From Neodiprion pinetum (Eukaryota; Arthropoda; Insecta; Hymenoptera; Diprionidae): DNA of 64,000 nt. Where the stretch lies: assembly GCF_021155775.2 (NCBI RefSeq), contig NC_060234.1:24670026-24734025 (forward strand). Reading direction: 5' to 3'. The translations under genes and the position numbers were made by a program. Below, in pieces: positions 36,060 through 47,975 of this stretch; within the stretch, counting starts at the first letter, position 1; every line of letters starts with the position of its first letter. The notes under the pieces were generated by a model. The model was given only the letters and a program-made list of their open reading frames with translations, was not told the origin of the DNA and ran no database searches.

Positions 36060-36475
36060 ACGGTAGGACGGGTGTGTTGGCGCCCCTCGGCTCTCGCTCA
36101 TTCCCTCTCCCTCTCCCTCCCTCTCTATCTCTATCTCGCCGCTGTCCCACTCTCCCCAGAGGCCCCCGGCTCCCGGCCCGTTGCGCCGCTCCTACGCCCC
36201 CTTCCCCCTTTCCGCCCCCACCTCCTACCACCCCCTCGTCCTCGCCGTCATACCGGCGGCCCCTCGTAGTGTTCTGACGGTGACAGACCCTACCTTACCG
36301 CCGCCGCCGTCGCCTCCGCCTCCAACGCCGCGGGGGTCCGATGGGGGAGAGTGACGCTCGGCCTGAGGGAATGGGAAGGGGGAAACGCGGTGGCGGCGGC
36401 AGGGGGGGAGGGGAGGGACCGCGGTGCGGCAGGAGAACTAAAGGGGGCGAGTGGTGAGGAGAGGAGCGAAGCGCG

Positions 36476-36500
36476 GAGAGGAGAGGAGAGGAGAGGAGAG
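36476..36500 (+). repeat. (GGAGA)n array
   Basis: Five perfect GAGAG units in the GC-rich island before the leader. Confidence 0.9.
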
Positions 36501-36596
36501 TAACAGGGAGGGGGATTCTCGTCGTCGCGTCGCCAGCCGACAGTTTGCCGCGAGCGCTCTGAACGTGAGGACGTTCTGCGACGCTCCCGAGAGACA

Positions 36597-36710
36597 CGTA
36601 CATACATATATATACACGTATATGTATAGATATACATATACATATATACACACGAAAAGAGAGAAGAGAGAGATAGAGATATACAAAGAAGATAGAGAAA
36701 CTACGACACA
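36597..36710 (+). repeat. TA/TATACA tract followed by GA tract
   Basis: Alternating purine-pyrimidine TATACA-type units, then GAGA-type units; explains Thr/Tyr-rich and Arg/Glu-rich translations. Confidence 0.85.
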
Positions 36711-37753
36711 TCGACGAGAACGAGAAATACGAGAGCATCGTTGTATTACATTCGAAAAACATACCCTTGTGAATTGTCGGTTATTTCTTGTTTGTGGTTT
36801 TTTTTTTTCTTTGGTTGTTACTTGCGAACGTCTTTCGTTATCGCATCCTCGTGTCTGTACGAACGTAAATATACACACGGACACTCAATCGTACACGTAT
36901 ACAGATATATGCGAAGAGACGCAGACGGTGTACGGAACAGAGGATTCTGACCGATTGCAGAGCGCTGCTTCGCGAAATATTACACGCGTACAATCGGCGA
37001 TATTAATTTATAGTGCTGATCGGTTTTTAATATTTTTCACCTTTGAAAAGTGTCGATTGAAATATATTATTACCGTGAAGGTGTGCTTGTTTGACTTTGA
37101 AACTGAAGAACAAAGTGAGTTGCGTTTCGATTGATACGTAATTACGACCGTTCACGTGGACGAAACGCGAGGATGATGCGTGCGACCGAATTCAGGGTGC
37201 AAGGCTTCTGAGACTACGAATGCAAGTGCTGGAGGAGTATTTTCTTATCGAGATAAACGTACGTTAAGTACTTTGTATGTATATTGTATATAATTGTGTT
37301 GATTACATTTTAAAAGTGACGAGACGGTGATACGTTGAAGGAAATTGAACAAAAAAAAAACAAACTATGACAAATTGAAAGATATTTTGTTTGACAGTTG
37401 TTTGTTCGTTGTGATAATCGAAAAATAATATAACCGCGTAACTTGATGGATACGGAAAAAAAGTGCGGGAGGTAAAATCACATCGAATCGCCGATTAAAT
37501 TTTTCAACTTTTTTTCTAATCAAACTTTGTCGAAAGTGAAAAACAATTCGAAGGAATAACTCGATGATAATAACAGCAGCGACGGATATTTGGAGTCGAG
37601 AAAAGGAAGCCCCTCAATTTGAAAAAACCGAGCTCACGTCGCGGGTTCAAAAACTGGCGCAACAATTGTGTGAGGCACGCCGGTTTAAAACCATGTGCTA
37701 AGACGGCTGACGTTTGTTTTGCTCCTGACACGAGAGAGACGGACGTACAGAGA

Positions 37754-37754
<1 letters not shown>

Positions 37755-37796
<42 letters not shown>

Positions 37797-37797
37797 G

Positions 37798-37832
<35 letters not shown>
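37755..37832 (+). repeat. (GA)n followed by (TA)n
   Basis: About 45 bases of GA units, with one CA interruption, run into 33 bases of TA within the presumed leader, about 140 bases before the candidate start codon. Confidence 0.95.
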
Positions 37833-37838
<6 letters not shown>

Positions 37839-37973
37839 AGAGAGGAACGGGGAGATCAACAGAAAGAGAAAGAGGAAAAGAGAGAGAGAGAGAAGCGAGG
37901 CACGCGAAGCCGCGATTGGCTCTAAGCGAGAATTACGCGCAGCACGGTTTAACGAATTATAACGATTTGAAAA

Positions 37974-38018
37974 ATGTCCGCGAAACGAAAGGCGACAGCT
38001 ATAATGCAGCATCATAAG
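37974..38018 (+). CDS. Candidate first coding exon, partial gene
   Basis: ATG at 37974 stands in the good context AAAA-ATG with an in-frame TGA six bases upstream (37968-37970), so the start is fixed if the frame is used. Fifteen codons give MSAKRKATAIMQHHK, then AAG|GTAAGA, a donor matching consensus at eight of nine positions with the intron GT at 38019-38020. The split is at a codon boundary. The basic KRK near the start would suit a nuclear protein, but that is inference and I do not recognise the family. No further exon is found before 64000, implying an intron of at least 26 kb if real. A chance ATG and donor cannot be excluded. Confidence 0.35.
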
Positions 38019-40757
38019 GTAAGAAAAACTTGCATTCCTACATTTTATCCCTATATTTATATATATCGTTTTCTCGTCGCGTCGATGCAGTAATTCCCAA
38101 TTATCGCAAATGGCAGTCTTTTGGGATTTACTTGCAATTTTCGAAGTGAATATTTCTACAGAAAAAACGTGATCGTCGAAAAAATAGATGGAAATTTGTA
38201 ATTTTCAATCGTTTCAACCCAACGTTATTTGTCTTCTGTAAGATGATTAATTTCACTTTCGTTGGATGGTATTATTCGATCATTACAAAGTTTCGATCCA
38301 TCACGCTTGATCAAAGGCTCGGATTTTCACTTCCCCTGATTTCTGATTATATGAAAAGAAAGGAATGCACAGATCGGTGCAATATTCAGTCTTACATTCG
38401 TCATTTCCTGCTCTTGTATACCTCGCAAAGTTTCATTTACTCTTCAAGATCTTACTATCACAGTTTGCGATAAATATTGATCGATCGAAGCTCTGGTTGA
38501 ATATTACTTGTATGCACATATGCACTTATTGTACACGGAGTGAAAATATACCGTCAATTTAAGGCTGCAAGAGCGCCCCGTCTGCAATACGAATGTAAAC
38601 TTTTGACTCGTGACTTTTGATCTGATGTTGCTTTATATACCAGCCAGATACAGTAGCAGTTAACGGATCTACGTACATACGTGACATACGTAAAACGTAT
38701 GATTAAACGCAGTTCGGAATGAACGAGTTTCGAAACTTCAGTTTAAATATCAGGATCCATCGTAGGATCGTCCGGATGCAAATATAAGCCTTTGACACGC
38801 GTACGTCTCGGCAATGTGACAAACTCGGGTGTTTTTCTAATACGTAAACGATGCGTGCACTTTTTTAATAATGTATACATACTTATATACGTATGTATAT
38901 ACATGTGTGTACATATACGCATATTACATGCACCTGCCGAGTCGGACGGCTGCCGGTGCAGGCGAACCTTTCAATCTTCCAGGCAAACAAACAGCTGACT
39001 TTAAAGCGTGCGGTTTGCGTGTGGTGGGGAAAGAATCGCGTTCCACGGATCGAAGGGGCAGAGAAAGGAGTGGAATATAAAGAGAGCGCGAGGAAGGGAG
39101 GGAGGGAGACTCACGCGACGAAGATAATCGTCGCCGGTTTATTTAAAAAATTGAAAAGTTTTTGGGATTTTTAACAAGAAGAAAGAACGGAAAATAGGTG
39201 TATACCTGTAGAATAAAGAAACTGCGAACGAATATCGCGTATACGTGTAACGTAACATTTTACATGTATTATAAATATAGGTATGTAATTTTTGCAAGGA
39301 TGAATAAGGAAAAAAAAAGTCCGAAGCTATCTGTTTCATGCAATCCAAGTAACTTCCTTTGACTCTTGTAATTATTTTATTTATGTACGAGGCTTGGAAT
39401 CTTATGTAAAGTTACTCGTAATCAGTTTGATTCGAATATCGTTCGAGGAAAAATAATAACATCGCGATGCATCGTTACGCGTCATTGAGATTGGCAATAA
39501 TTATCTACAATGGTTTTCAAAAAGAACTATTGATACTACGAATGAAATGAATATTTTTAGATAGAAAACACGAAAAAAAATAAATGAATAAAAATCTCAA
39601 ATGCGCACACATCCGATAGTGGATCTTTTAAAACTCATCGTTAATTTCATAATTCATTGCAATTACCTTACAAGAAATTTCCCTACCGTCTATATTGTCG
39701 GAAATTTATATTTATTTTGAAGTTGTTATCTGCGGTTTGAATCTCTGTACGGATTTGTATCCAATTTTTCATACTGACAATAATTATTCACAGATTCGTT
39801 AGCATCGGATCTAGTTGTAAGGTGAAAGATAAAGCTGCTTCACGATCGGTTGTTCGACATATATGATCTATGCGATGTCATCGGGTGGCTCAGGCTCTCC
39901 GCCTTCGATAATGAGTTTGGAAAATTTACTTATTTACTCAGTCGCAACGATTTATACACACTATCGTAAACATGCTGCGTATCCCACACGGCACTTCCCC
40001 ACTGATTAAAGCGATTTTCAGTGATTTTTCAATAAATTACGACTACTTTTCTTTCTTTCTTCAACGTTTATCACATGTTCATAATTATCAGTGATCAGCA
40101 GTGATTTACAATTCTTCCAATTTCGGTCATCCCGATTGATTTCTCGTTACTACCAAGAACATTCCAGTTATCGTCAATTTCTTCTCGATTTACAATTTCT
40201 TTTAAAGCTGTTGAAATTTATGACTTCCTCGAGTGAATCGTCCCTCGAATTTGAAAATTTTTCGTCTTCCTCCTTTCTCTTCGCACGTTTTTATCGCTCG
40301 ATCCAGCGGCAGCCGTCAGATAAGGAGAGAAAGAAATGGACCCAACTATCCGTCTGTCGGCCGGTCATTCGTTGGTGCAGTTCCTGCCGTAAAATTTAGG
40401 GGACGGTTACCTGATTTTTCTATTTATACAAACCGGCCCGATTCTACCACGTTAATCCTGCCTGCAGAGTAGGCGTCGTAGCAGGCCAACAATTCTCGGA
40501 TGGCTGTCTCCCAAGACTGTTCAATCATCGCCGAAGTGTCGAAGGTGCGGACTCTTTGAACCATTGTCCGATTTAGCACGCGCACTCTACAGCGTTTATT
40601 ATTTTTCCGTTTTTTCGAAACTTTATCACTTGTCACGCAGCGAAATGACGACGGAAGTAATTGGGTACAATGTTTTTGGGTTAGGTAAATATTCTGAATA
40701 TTAGGAAAACCGAAACGAGCAAATAATTAATGAAACGTACGATAAAGTGATTTATTA
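38019..40757 (+). other. Presumed first intron, proximal part
   Basis: AT-rich sequence with no exon supported. It starts with the donor GTAAGA. No acceptor plus frame could be joined to the 15-codon exon. Confidence 0.35.
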
Positions 40758-40801
40758 GTCTGTTTTACGGACTGATAAAAAAAATAGTCCATAGAACAGA
40801 C
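40758..40801. repeat. 16-base-arm hairpin
   Basis: Arms at 40758-40773 and 40786-40801 pair at 14 of 16 positions around a 12-base A-rich loop, with one of the two mismatches a G-T wobble. It ends 33 bases before the dispersed segment at 40834, so it may belong to the same element. Stem length is short for a microRNA precursor and pairing does not extend outward. Confidence 0.5.
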
Positions 40802-40833
40802 CGATCGCTGAAATCTGACGCTATGAAACATGC

Positions 40834-40860
40834 GACGAGGCTGAAGTTAGTAACGTCAAC
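40834..40860 (+). repeat. Dispersed 27-base segment, internal copy
   Basis: It matches 63974-64000 at 25 of 27 positions in the same orientation, with differences only at positions 14 and 18 of the segment. The homology stops sharply at its left end. A frame through the copy remains open for about 26 codons (DEAEVSNVNVTK and on), which hints at a relic of a repeated element. Its identity is unknown. Confidence 0.6.
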
Positions 40861-42646
40861 GTGACGAAACGTCAGAGGAAAAATCGTTACTGTGCAATAT
40901 CTGAATGACTTTCAAGGATTTGGCTTTTAGCAATATGAATACGTTTTGTTTATCACGGTTCATCAAACTTCAGACGATCCTAAAGGTGCGAAGTACCAAA
41001 TAAATTACCAGTCCCAAAAAACACGGAGCTCCAACTCTTACACCGCTGTTTCACTGTAACGCAAACTATAGAAAATATCAGAGCAAGTCCTCAGACCGCA
41101 TTAGAAGAACGTGGGAAAAAAATCGACTTATCGTCTTTAAGATTGTGACGAACTGTATGAGTGTATAACAATAGTCAGAGTGTGAGGAAAATTAATTAGA
41201 CGACTGCGAAGCTGGCAGTGCTTTGTCGACTCACAGCTGTTCCGGTCAAGATTAATCGTCTCAGCTCGCGTTTCTTCCGTTCGTACGTGTCATCCGGTCA
41301 ACGTGCACCTATAGGACATTCCGTGCCGGCTGGATGCCTTATACCTCCGATCCTTTCTTCGGGGTGGCCGTTCAAGTGGTTGAAATTTTCCGGTAAACTT
41401 GGAAATTACTGGAAATTTTTAAATAACGAATAAAGCAGGGACGTTCTAGGAAATTTTAGTTACTTAGAAGAGGCGAAGAATGTTCTGAGAGTTTTTGTAA
41501 AGTCTTAAGAGAGACGTATACGCTGATGCATGCTGGTCTGATCATGGAATTATAATAATCTTAAATAGCGAACTGAATACTACGATTTTTTTTAAATAGG
41601 AAGATAATATTTGAATCTTCGTTTTGGAATATCTGGTACATTATAACAAGAATATTGAATAAAAATTGATATTCACGTCTATAAAACGTAACTTTTTCCG
41701 CAAAAAATCAATCCATCTTCATAGTTCACATTTCATTTCAGGTTACGATTACAATCAATTCAATACTCAATACTTCAGATTCTTATAAACGCTGTAGATT
41801 CTCAACAGATTTGAGAATAAATTGAGTAATATTTTCAACAAATTTTCGAATTCGACTTCGACATTGGGTAATTTGAAAGATTGATCATTTTTGCCCACAG
41901 CACAATCCGCCGTATTGTTGTGCATAGGTACGTCAATAAAATACTTACATGCAGCAAAGATACATCTACACCGTAATAAATTCACTTTTCACCGCGATTT
42001 TTTTTCTTCATCGCCTATTCATCTCTCCACCTTCGGCTACCTACGTATGAAATTTGTAAATTTGTTTAATCCGCTCTCGTTGCAGACCGAGTTAGAAAAA
42101 ATAATTTACGAGTATCCCGCTCTCCGTACGCATACATGTACATATAACCGTGTTGTATACAACGGACCTGACGTTAATTACATTCTTACGAGTATTAAAT
42201 CGTCCCGATAACGGTCCCCGGATCTCCACTTCTCTCTCTTCCTCTCCGCGCCTCCGTGTCGAAAGCTCGCGTTAGATTTGAATCGATCTAATCGGATTCG
42301 AACCGCGAAAGTTGATGCCGAAGTTGAGGTAGGTCTGGGTTAGAGTTTATACGTGCTCCGTTCGGCCCCCTGCCCTCGTTCATCGCGGCTGCGTCTCTCG
42401 ATCTCCCTTTCTCTCTCTCTCTCCCTCTCTCTCGCTCTATCGCATCGACGTTTGTCCGTCCTTTTCCACCTTTCGCATCGTGCTTGCGCTCCCGCGAACT
42501 CTGTCAACAGGTTACATTTTTCCCTGCATCCTTTGCTCCTTCGGTCTCGTCTCATTTCTCTTCCTCGTCTTTATTCGTGCACCTGATTTACGGGGAGGGG
42601 ATTCAACGGTCTGAATTTAAACTATACTATATCAACGAATTATTCG
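40861..42646. other. Non-coding stretch
   Basis: AT-rich DNA, with a pyrimidine-rich (CT)n tract at 42402-42438. No exon or RNA gene recognised. The tRNA B-box-like string at 42293 was examined on the minus strand and rejected. Confidence 0.5.
42402..42438 (+). repeat. (CT)n microsatellite
   Basis: CT dinucleotides with occasional C runs, about 37 bases. Confidence 0.9.
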
Positions 42647-42660
42647 TAGGGTTAACCCTA
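42647..42660. repeat. Head-to-head TTAACCCTA palindrome
   Basis: TAGGGTTAACCCTA is a perfect palindrome centred on TTAA at 42652-42655. TTAA followed by CCCTA is the start of many piggyBac-family elements, and the sequence to the right (CCCTAGAACGG...) looks like such a terminus. Two ends may share one TTAA. The opposite termini were not located. Confidence 0.3.
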
Positions 42661-43174
42661 GAACGGTAACGGCGGGGTGAAAAAACACCTCACGCAAATT
42701 TAAATTTTCCGCTGCAAGAGGACAGCTTACGTTTTCGCGTTTCGCTTTGTAATTTTTTACCACTTTTTTTGAATTTGTGCAAAAAGTTTTTGGACCCGCG
42801 TGATTCTTTATTAAAAAAACGAAGAAAATTTTGCATTCGCTGTACGCAATATCGTTAACCGAGTTTTTCATCGAGCTTGGATCGATCAAAAATGCACTCC
42901 AGTTTGACACGTAACTGTATCTTTCATGATTCTTGTCACGTTTTTTTTTTCCCAATCAGGTGGCGTAAAATTACTAATCTATAGCATGTTCTCATTTGAA
43001 AAATTGCAAAACGACAGTTGTCTTCAATTTTTATTGTTACGTTACTATTATGATCAACTGCAAAAATCACTCGCGTGTGTCAAAGTGTCGCAATGCAAAA
43101 ATTTTCACCAAGCCTATAATACAACTTGTACATTACTAAACAAAATGAAAGTGTTCCAAAGTTTACAAACGCAT

Positions 43175-43197
43175 ACACAAACACACACACACACACC
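43175..43197 (+). repeat. (AC)n microsatellite
   Basis: About eleven AC units with one ACA start. Confidence 0.9.
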
Positions 43198-43698
43198 CAA
43201 TATCTACCAAAAAACCAGTCATTCGGCTCGCAGTTCCCAAACGAGTTCGCGATAAAACGAGGGTGGCTTTGTGAGGAATACAAACCAACGCACGTTAAAG
43301 AGGGGGTGGGGGAGGGGCAAGGCGATGCGACGAGGTCTGGGGTGGACAGCGTCGAGGGTTCGGGAACACCACCCTAGCCCACAACGACCGACCGTTTTCC
43401 TGGACTAAACTAAGGCCTAGTATGGATTTCCCATAAGGCCGCAGGTATACTCCTGTGTCTGAAACTACGGGGTGTAATGGCCGATCCGCGTGCGCCGGAT
43501 GACCAGTCGCTACTGCTAAGGTTTGTACCTGAACCAGGCTCGGGAATATATGTATACGATATGTAGGTATATAGGTGTATGTACCTAATACGTGACGCAT
43601 CTAAACGCTACCGTGTACTATACACAGTTCTGACTATCTTTTGTGCGCGCGTATTAAAGTGGAAAATTGACCGTGGAGAGAGAGATGATGTACGTTGA

Positions 43699-43771
43699 AA
43701 AAAAGAGCTGAAAAGTGATTCTTTGTTTAATGTATTTTAAAAAAAAAACGTCAATTTTTCAGCTCTTTTTT
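43699..43771. repeat. 16-base perfect inverted repeat
   Basis: AAAAAAGAGCTGAAAA at 43699-43714 is repeated as its exact complement at 43756-43771, leaving a 41-base AT-rich loop. The outer flanks show weaker complementarity. It could be a small foldback element or an RNA hairpin. Confidence 0.6.
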
Positions 43772-44872
43772 CCAATTGTAATTGGCGATGCGTTGGTGTG
43801 GAGCGTGGAATATATGTGGAACTATAGCGCTCGACATCTGAGCATCAGCTGACTTGGACTGTATAATTGTTTACGTGCAAATTTACAAATTTCTCGCAAT
43901 GAAAGTGTCATTTTATATTTTAATATGACAAAAAAAAAAAAATGAATTCTTATAAAAATACACTTGTCTACATTTGTTTATGTAAAGCGTTACCTACTCA
44001 CGCTAATTCATGTTTTCACCGCTAAGTTTTCAGCGATCACTTATCGAAGTATGCATTGTAACACGTAGGATAATAGAAATCATCGAAATCTCAAAATCGA
44101 TCTTTTGTATCGATTCTCCAAACTTCGATTTTCAAGAGAATCGATTTCCATAGGCTGGAAACGATTCTTTGACTTGCTTCCGAGTTGCGGGTTTGGGGTT
44201 CTGAGACAACAACGCAATGAAAAATTTTATTATACCGAGATGCGTGAAAATATTCGACCGCGAGAACGCCTAACTTAAATCGGCCAAAATTTGCGACTCG
44301 ACCAAGACTGTTATAATTTTAGATTTAACATTTGCACCTTACATACTTAATGACGATAATCCGAAAAATCATTGTACTACTGATTGTGAGAAAGACTCGA
44401 GATAGAAAACAATGTCGCAGGGTGATTTCGCAGAGTGGATTCGATCTTACCTCGTTCGTTCGATGAATTCAATTAAGAGAAAACCAAATTCACATGTCTT
44501 TTAGATCATCGAGATAAATAAACGTTATTAGTTTATGTGGACGGCATTTACCGCGCACATGTATTATTTCGCTCTATCCATACATAATAGTTATTATTGG
44601 ATTAAATAGATGATCCAGGGCGCTGGGAAATCGCGCATCAGTTCCCTGCGATAACATCGCGTTATCACCTGTTGCGATGATAAAAAACATTACTGGAAGA
44701 CGATACCTTCGTCGAAGCTATGTATCATAGTTTTAAACTTCATTAGGACTCGTATTTCCCTGCAGTGTGTAATATACAATGTATGGATGTATGTCCCTCA
44801 TTTACTTTCGCCTGACTAATTTTCCTTCCACGTTATCTCGACGATGACGATTCTGTTGTTATTCGTGTTGAC

Positions 44873-44888
44873 AAAAAAAAAAAAAAAA
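44873..44888 (+). repeat. A-run of 16
   Basis: Homopolymer in AT-rich DNA. Confidence 0.95.
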
Positions 44889-45801
44889 TCAGTTACGAGA
44901 CAGTAATTAATTATTATTCATGAAATAAATATAACACGATTCAACGATTGTAAATAATTACACGTATTACCGAATATACTGGAAAATGTATGATTGAAAG
45001 AAATATCAGCTGATTAAAGGAATTCGAAGGCATATATCAAATGGTTTACAGAATTCCATGTAATTGGTGAAAAGTAGCTTAAATGAAATTGATGAAAAAT
45101 CGTCCGGAGGAATTAGTCAAATCAAAAAGTGAAATGAATCGGTGAAAAAAATATTGGCGCGTAAGTAGCGTGAAACGGGTTGCTTTGGAGCCGGCCTTCC
45201 TCCCGCGCATTAGATTTATCTATATCGCGACTGTATCTAGACAGGCGTGTGTGCGTTTGTATGCCAAAAAGGAGGCGTATGTGCGGCTATCTGGCATCGT
45301 CACTACGGGACGAATGGACGGATGGACGGACGGACATGCGAGAGGACCAACGGATACGGACGAAACGAACGAAGGCTGCTGCAGCCGATGATTCAGGGAG
45401 ACATCCGTGTCAAGGTAGAACACGAGAGGCAGCGATCCACGAGGCTTGATCCTTTTGTCGCTGTAGAACGTGCATTCCACCTTTCTGTCGACACGGCATC
45501 AACGCCAGAGGCACTCGGGATTTTTTTCATTTTCTTGAGATTTATTTCTAGAAATTAATTGTGCTCGTTTTTGGAGTTTCTTCAGAGATGGAGTCACGAG
45601 TGACCTGCATACGTATAGGATAGAGGAAACAAGGATTTATGAAAAGTCTGTATTGAAACAACATGATTTTTCGCAATTTTATACGGGATGGCTTGAAATT
45701 CGATAGATCGTTGTGAAACGGAACTTATTCTTATGGATTTTATGAAAATTCAATACCTTGTTAAGTCATAGTCATCATAGAATTGAGAGCACTTGAATTG
45801 G

Positions 45802-45819
45802 TTTTTTTTTTTTTTTTTT
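45802..45819 (+). repeat. T-run of 18
   Basis: Homopolymer in AT-rich DNA. Confidence 0.95.
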
Positions 45820-47580
45820 GTAGATAAAGTACAAAAAAATGCAACCGATGATGACGTAAAATTCCTTCTCGTTTAAACTCACCTAGGGAAACAAACGTTG
45901 CATTCGAAGTTAAAGTCTTGAACCCTGCGATGTTGTGGGTATGAAACTTTTATCTCCGATCGCACATGGAATAATGCGCATGAATACTGTGGAAAAAGTC
46001 GGATAGAAAAACAATTCCAAGGGGATACCAAATACTTAACTAGCAAGCATAATTACGCTTCGACTTTCTGGCAATGCGACGTGTCACTTTAGTGGAGAGC
46101 ACAAAGTTCATGGATTTATTATCTTTCACGTTTACCTCGAGTGTCTGTCTACATGTATGGGCTCGACGCAATTTACCTGGCTAATCGTAAAGCACACACT
46201 TTGTAGGAATGTCGATGCACTAGCTGACAGAAGTGAGAGCTCAAACCTTATCGATTCCTTTGAATATTCTATAAAAATTAATCAGTTCTGAGCAATATAC
46301 TTGATCAATATTACGTGTAACTGTAATTTGATTTGTAAGAATTAGATCGAATTTTCACTATTGACTGATCTAAAGGAGTCTGATATTTATAATAATTTTA
46401 ATTGCAATTAAATTTCAATAAGGCTAAATTTTTTTTTAAATACTTGAGCAAGTCTGAGGCGAAAGATCTGAGCGGACGAGCAGGAAACCAGCAACGTATC
46501 GCGATTGAGGCAAACTCGATTAATTAATCAAAAGTGACAGAATTACACCTGCTAACGCGCGGAGAGCCAGACTGATCAAATAATTTTCTTGAATGACGCA
46601 AATTCCGCCCACGTGCAAACGTGTACGTACCTATATATTTGTATTATATACGGAAGTATGTAAAGAGGCTCGTCCCAGACCTCGGGTAACATTATTCCTT
46701 CCCACCTGCATCGAGACGAATCGATATTCAATTACATCATATCGTAATGACGATGTTTAAAAATTTACAGGTGCAAGTTACTCTCAAAGATGAATTACCC
46801 ACGTGACGGCTGGTGGTTGAATCCGTCTCTGAATTACAGCGCGTAACTCGATCAAGCATGTTTGAAATTATTCAAGTAATTTCACGGAGAAGTTTATTCA
46901 AACCCGTACAAGTAACGATTATTACACACTTTACTTGGCAGTAATTCTTCTTTTTTCTTTCCTATTTCGCACGTGACACAAAAACTCGGATGGACCAATT
47001 CTGTCGTGTTTTATTTTAGTTGCAATCGCTTTGCAATTTTTTTATCATACAATACATTTATAAATGAAAATTTTCCCGCGACTTTCTATCTGCGTTTTCG
47101 CAACGATTCTATGAAAATCGCTAAAAACAAATATGTTTGCTTAGATTGTAAAGCGTGCTTAATTTTTTTAAATATAAAGCTTGAATTCAGAAAGCGTCCG
47201 AATCGACGTGCAAAAAATGTCCCACAATTGGTTTTCGTAATACAACAAACGGCGTTTAAGAATACGGTGAAACCTTGTTCTCGTCAACTCCGACCATATT
47301 TTATCACACGCATGCCGATACACATATTGACAAGGGTAAATTCTATGACGTTGTTGAAATTGAATCAATTCCTGACTCGACGACAGGCACGTGTGTGGCT
47401 TTATACCTATGCGAGTGTGTAGCAGATACAGAGATGCGCACCGCATACCGAGATGACAGTGGCAGGGCAGCCACGCCGAGGCTTGCGGTGTCAATAATAT
47501 ATCGAGCTGTTAGTAGCATATAGAGGCCTCTCACCGTCAGCGACGAATACGAATCTTTCTCATACCGCATGCCGCATAGC

Positions 47581-47975
47581 GTGCTCGAGAGATAAAGAAA
47601 AAGATTTTTCTTTTAAACGCGCACCAAAGTTTCCGTAGAGCATCTCAAATACCTCACTAAAATATGAACATTTAATATCGATATTTAGAGGTAGCTATTT
47701 TATTTATTCCATTTTCGATTTAAATAACACGTCAAAAAAATCGACAAATTTTTTAATTTTATTTTCACGCTAACGGCTTGACTTGTGAACTATCTAAATA
47801 CGAATTCTTATCGGAAATTTTACGATCTGTGAAAAAGTACTGAGATAGAATTTTCCTAACTCTAACCGATTAAGAGATATTCAACATAAATCAATGTTTA
47901 TAGGCGAATTTGAGATGCTCTGCCGAAATTTTGATGCCCGTTTAAAAAAGAAAAATATCTTTATTTAGAACACCC
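47581..47975. mobile_element. Foldback element with long inverted ends
   Basis: The left arm (about 47581-47650) and right arm (about 47905-47973) are inverted copies of each other. The core, from a TTTTTCTTTT tract through an AAACG block to AGAGCATCTCAAAT, matches with about five mismatches and one two-base gap over some 48 positions. Weaker complementarity continues inward. The middle, about 230 bases, is AT-rich with no coding frame. Size, long inverted ends and lack of coding are typical of non-autonomous DNA transposons. No clear target-site duplication was seen, so the outer edges are uncertain. Confidence 0.65.

Larger units (their letters stand above)
36060..37973 (+). promoter_or_regulatory. 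Probable promoter and long 5' leader of the 38 kb gene candidate
   Basis: A GC-rich island at 36.0-36.5 kb passes into purine-rich, simple-repeat-laden DNA and then to an ATG at 37974. TCATTC at 36098-36103 is a perfect initiator match but has no TATA or DPE partner, so the start site is not fixed. The leader holds (GGAGA)n at 36476-36500, TA/TATACA at 36597-36652, GA at 36655-36710, (GA)n at 37755-37800 and (TA)n at 37800-37832. Long GA-rich leaders are common in insect regulatory genes. The 227-codon frame at 36451-37134 is repeat-derived and not annotated as a gene. Confidence 0.3.
42661..47580. other. Non-coding stretch
   Basis: AT-rich DNA with an (AC)n tract at 43175-43197, a foldback at 43699-43771, A- and T-runs at 44873-44888 and 45802-45819 and a (GGAC)-type tract near 45307-45335. 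A 149-codon open frame at 46973-47422 was examined; it is AT-rich, unrecognised and lacks splice context. Confidence 0.5.

Noticed and set aside
36451..37134. 227-codon open frame on plus
   Set aside because: It runs over GA, TA and TATACA simple repeats, giving Arg/Glu and Thr/Tyr runs, and has no conserved motif. It is better explained as repeat-derived leader sequence.
38637..38665. TATATACC with CAGTT downstream
   Set aside because: The distance to the initiator-like motif is about 20 bases, too short for a TATA promoter.
42285..42320. B-box-like GGTTCGAATCC on minus
   Set aside because: The flanking bases do not pair into a T-stem, and no A box is present at the correct distance.
46973..47422. 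149-codon AT-rich open frame
   Set aside because: No recognisable domain, no splice or promoter context, and a second frame is open nearby; consistent with chance.
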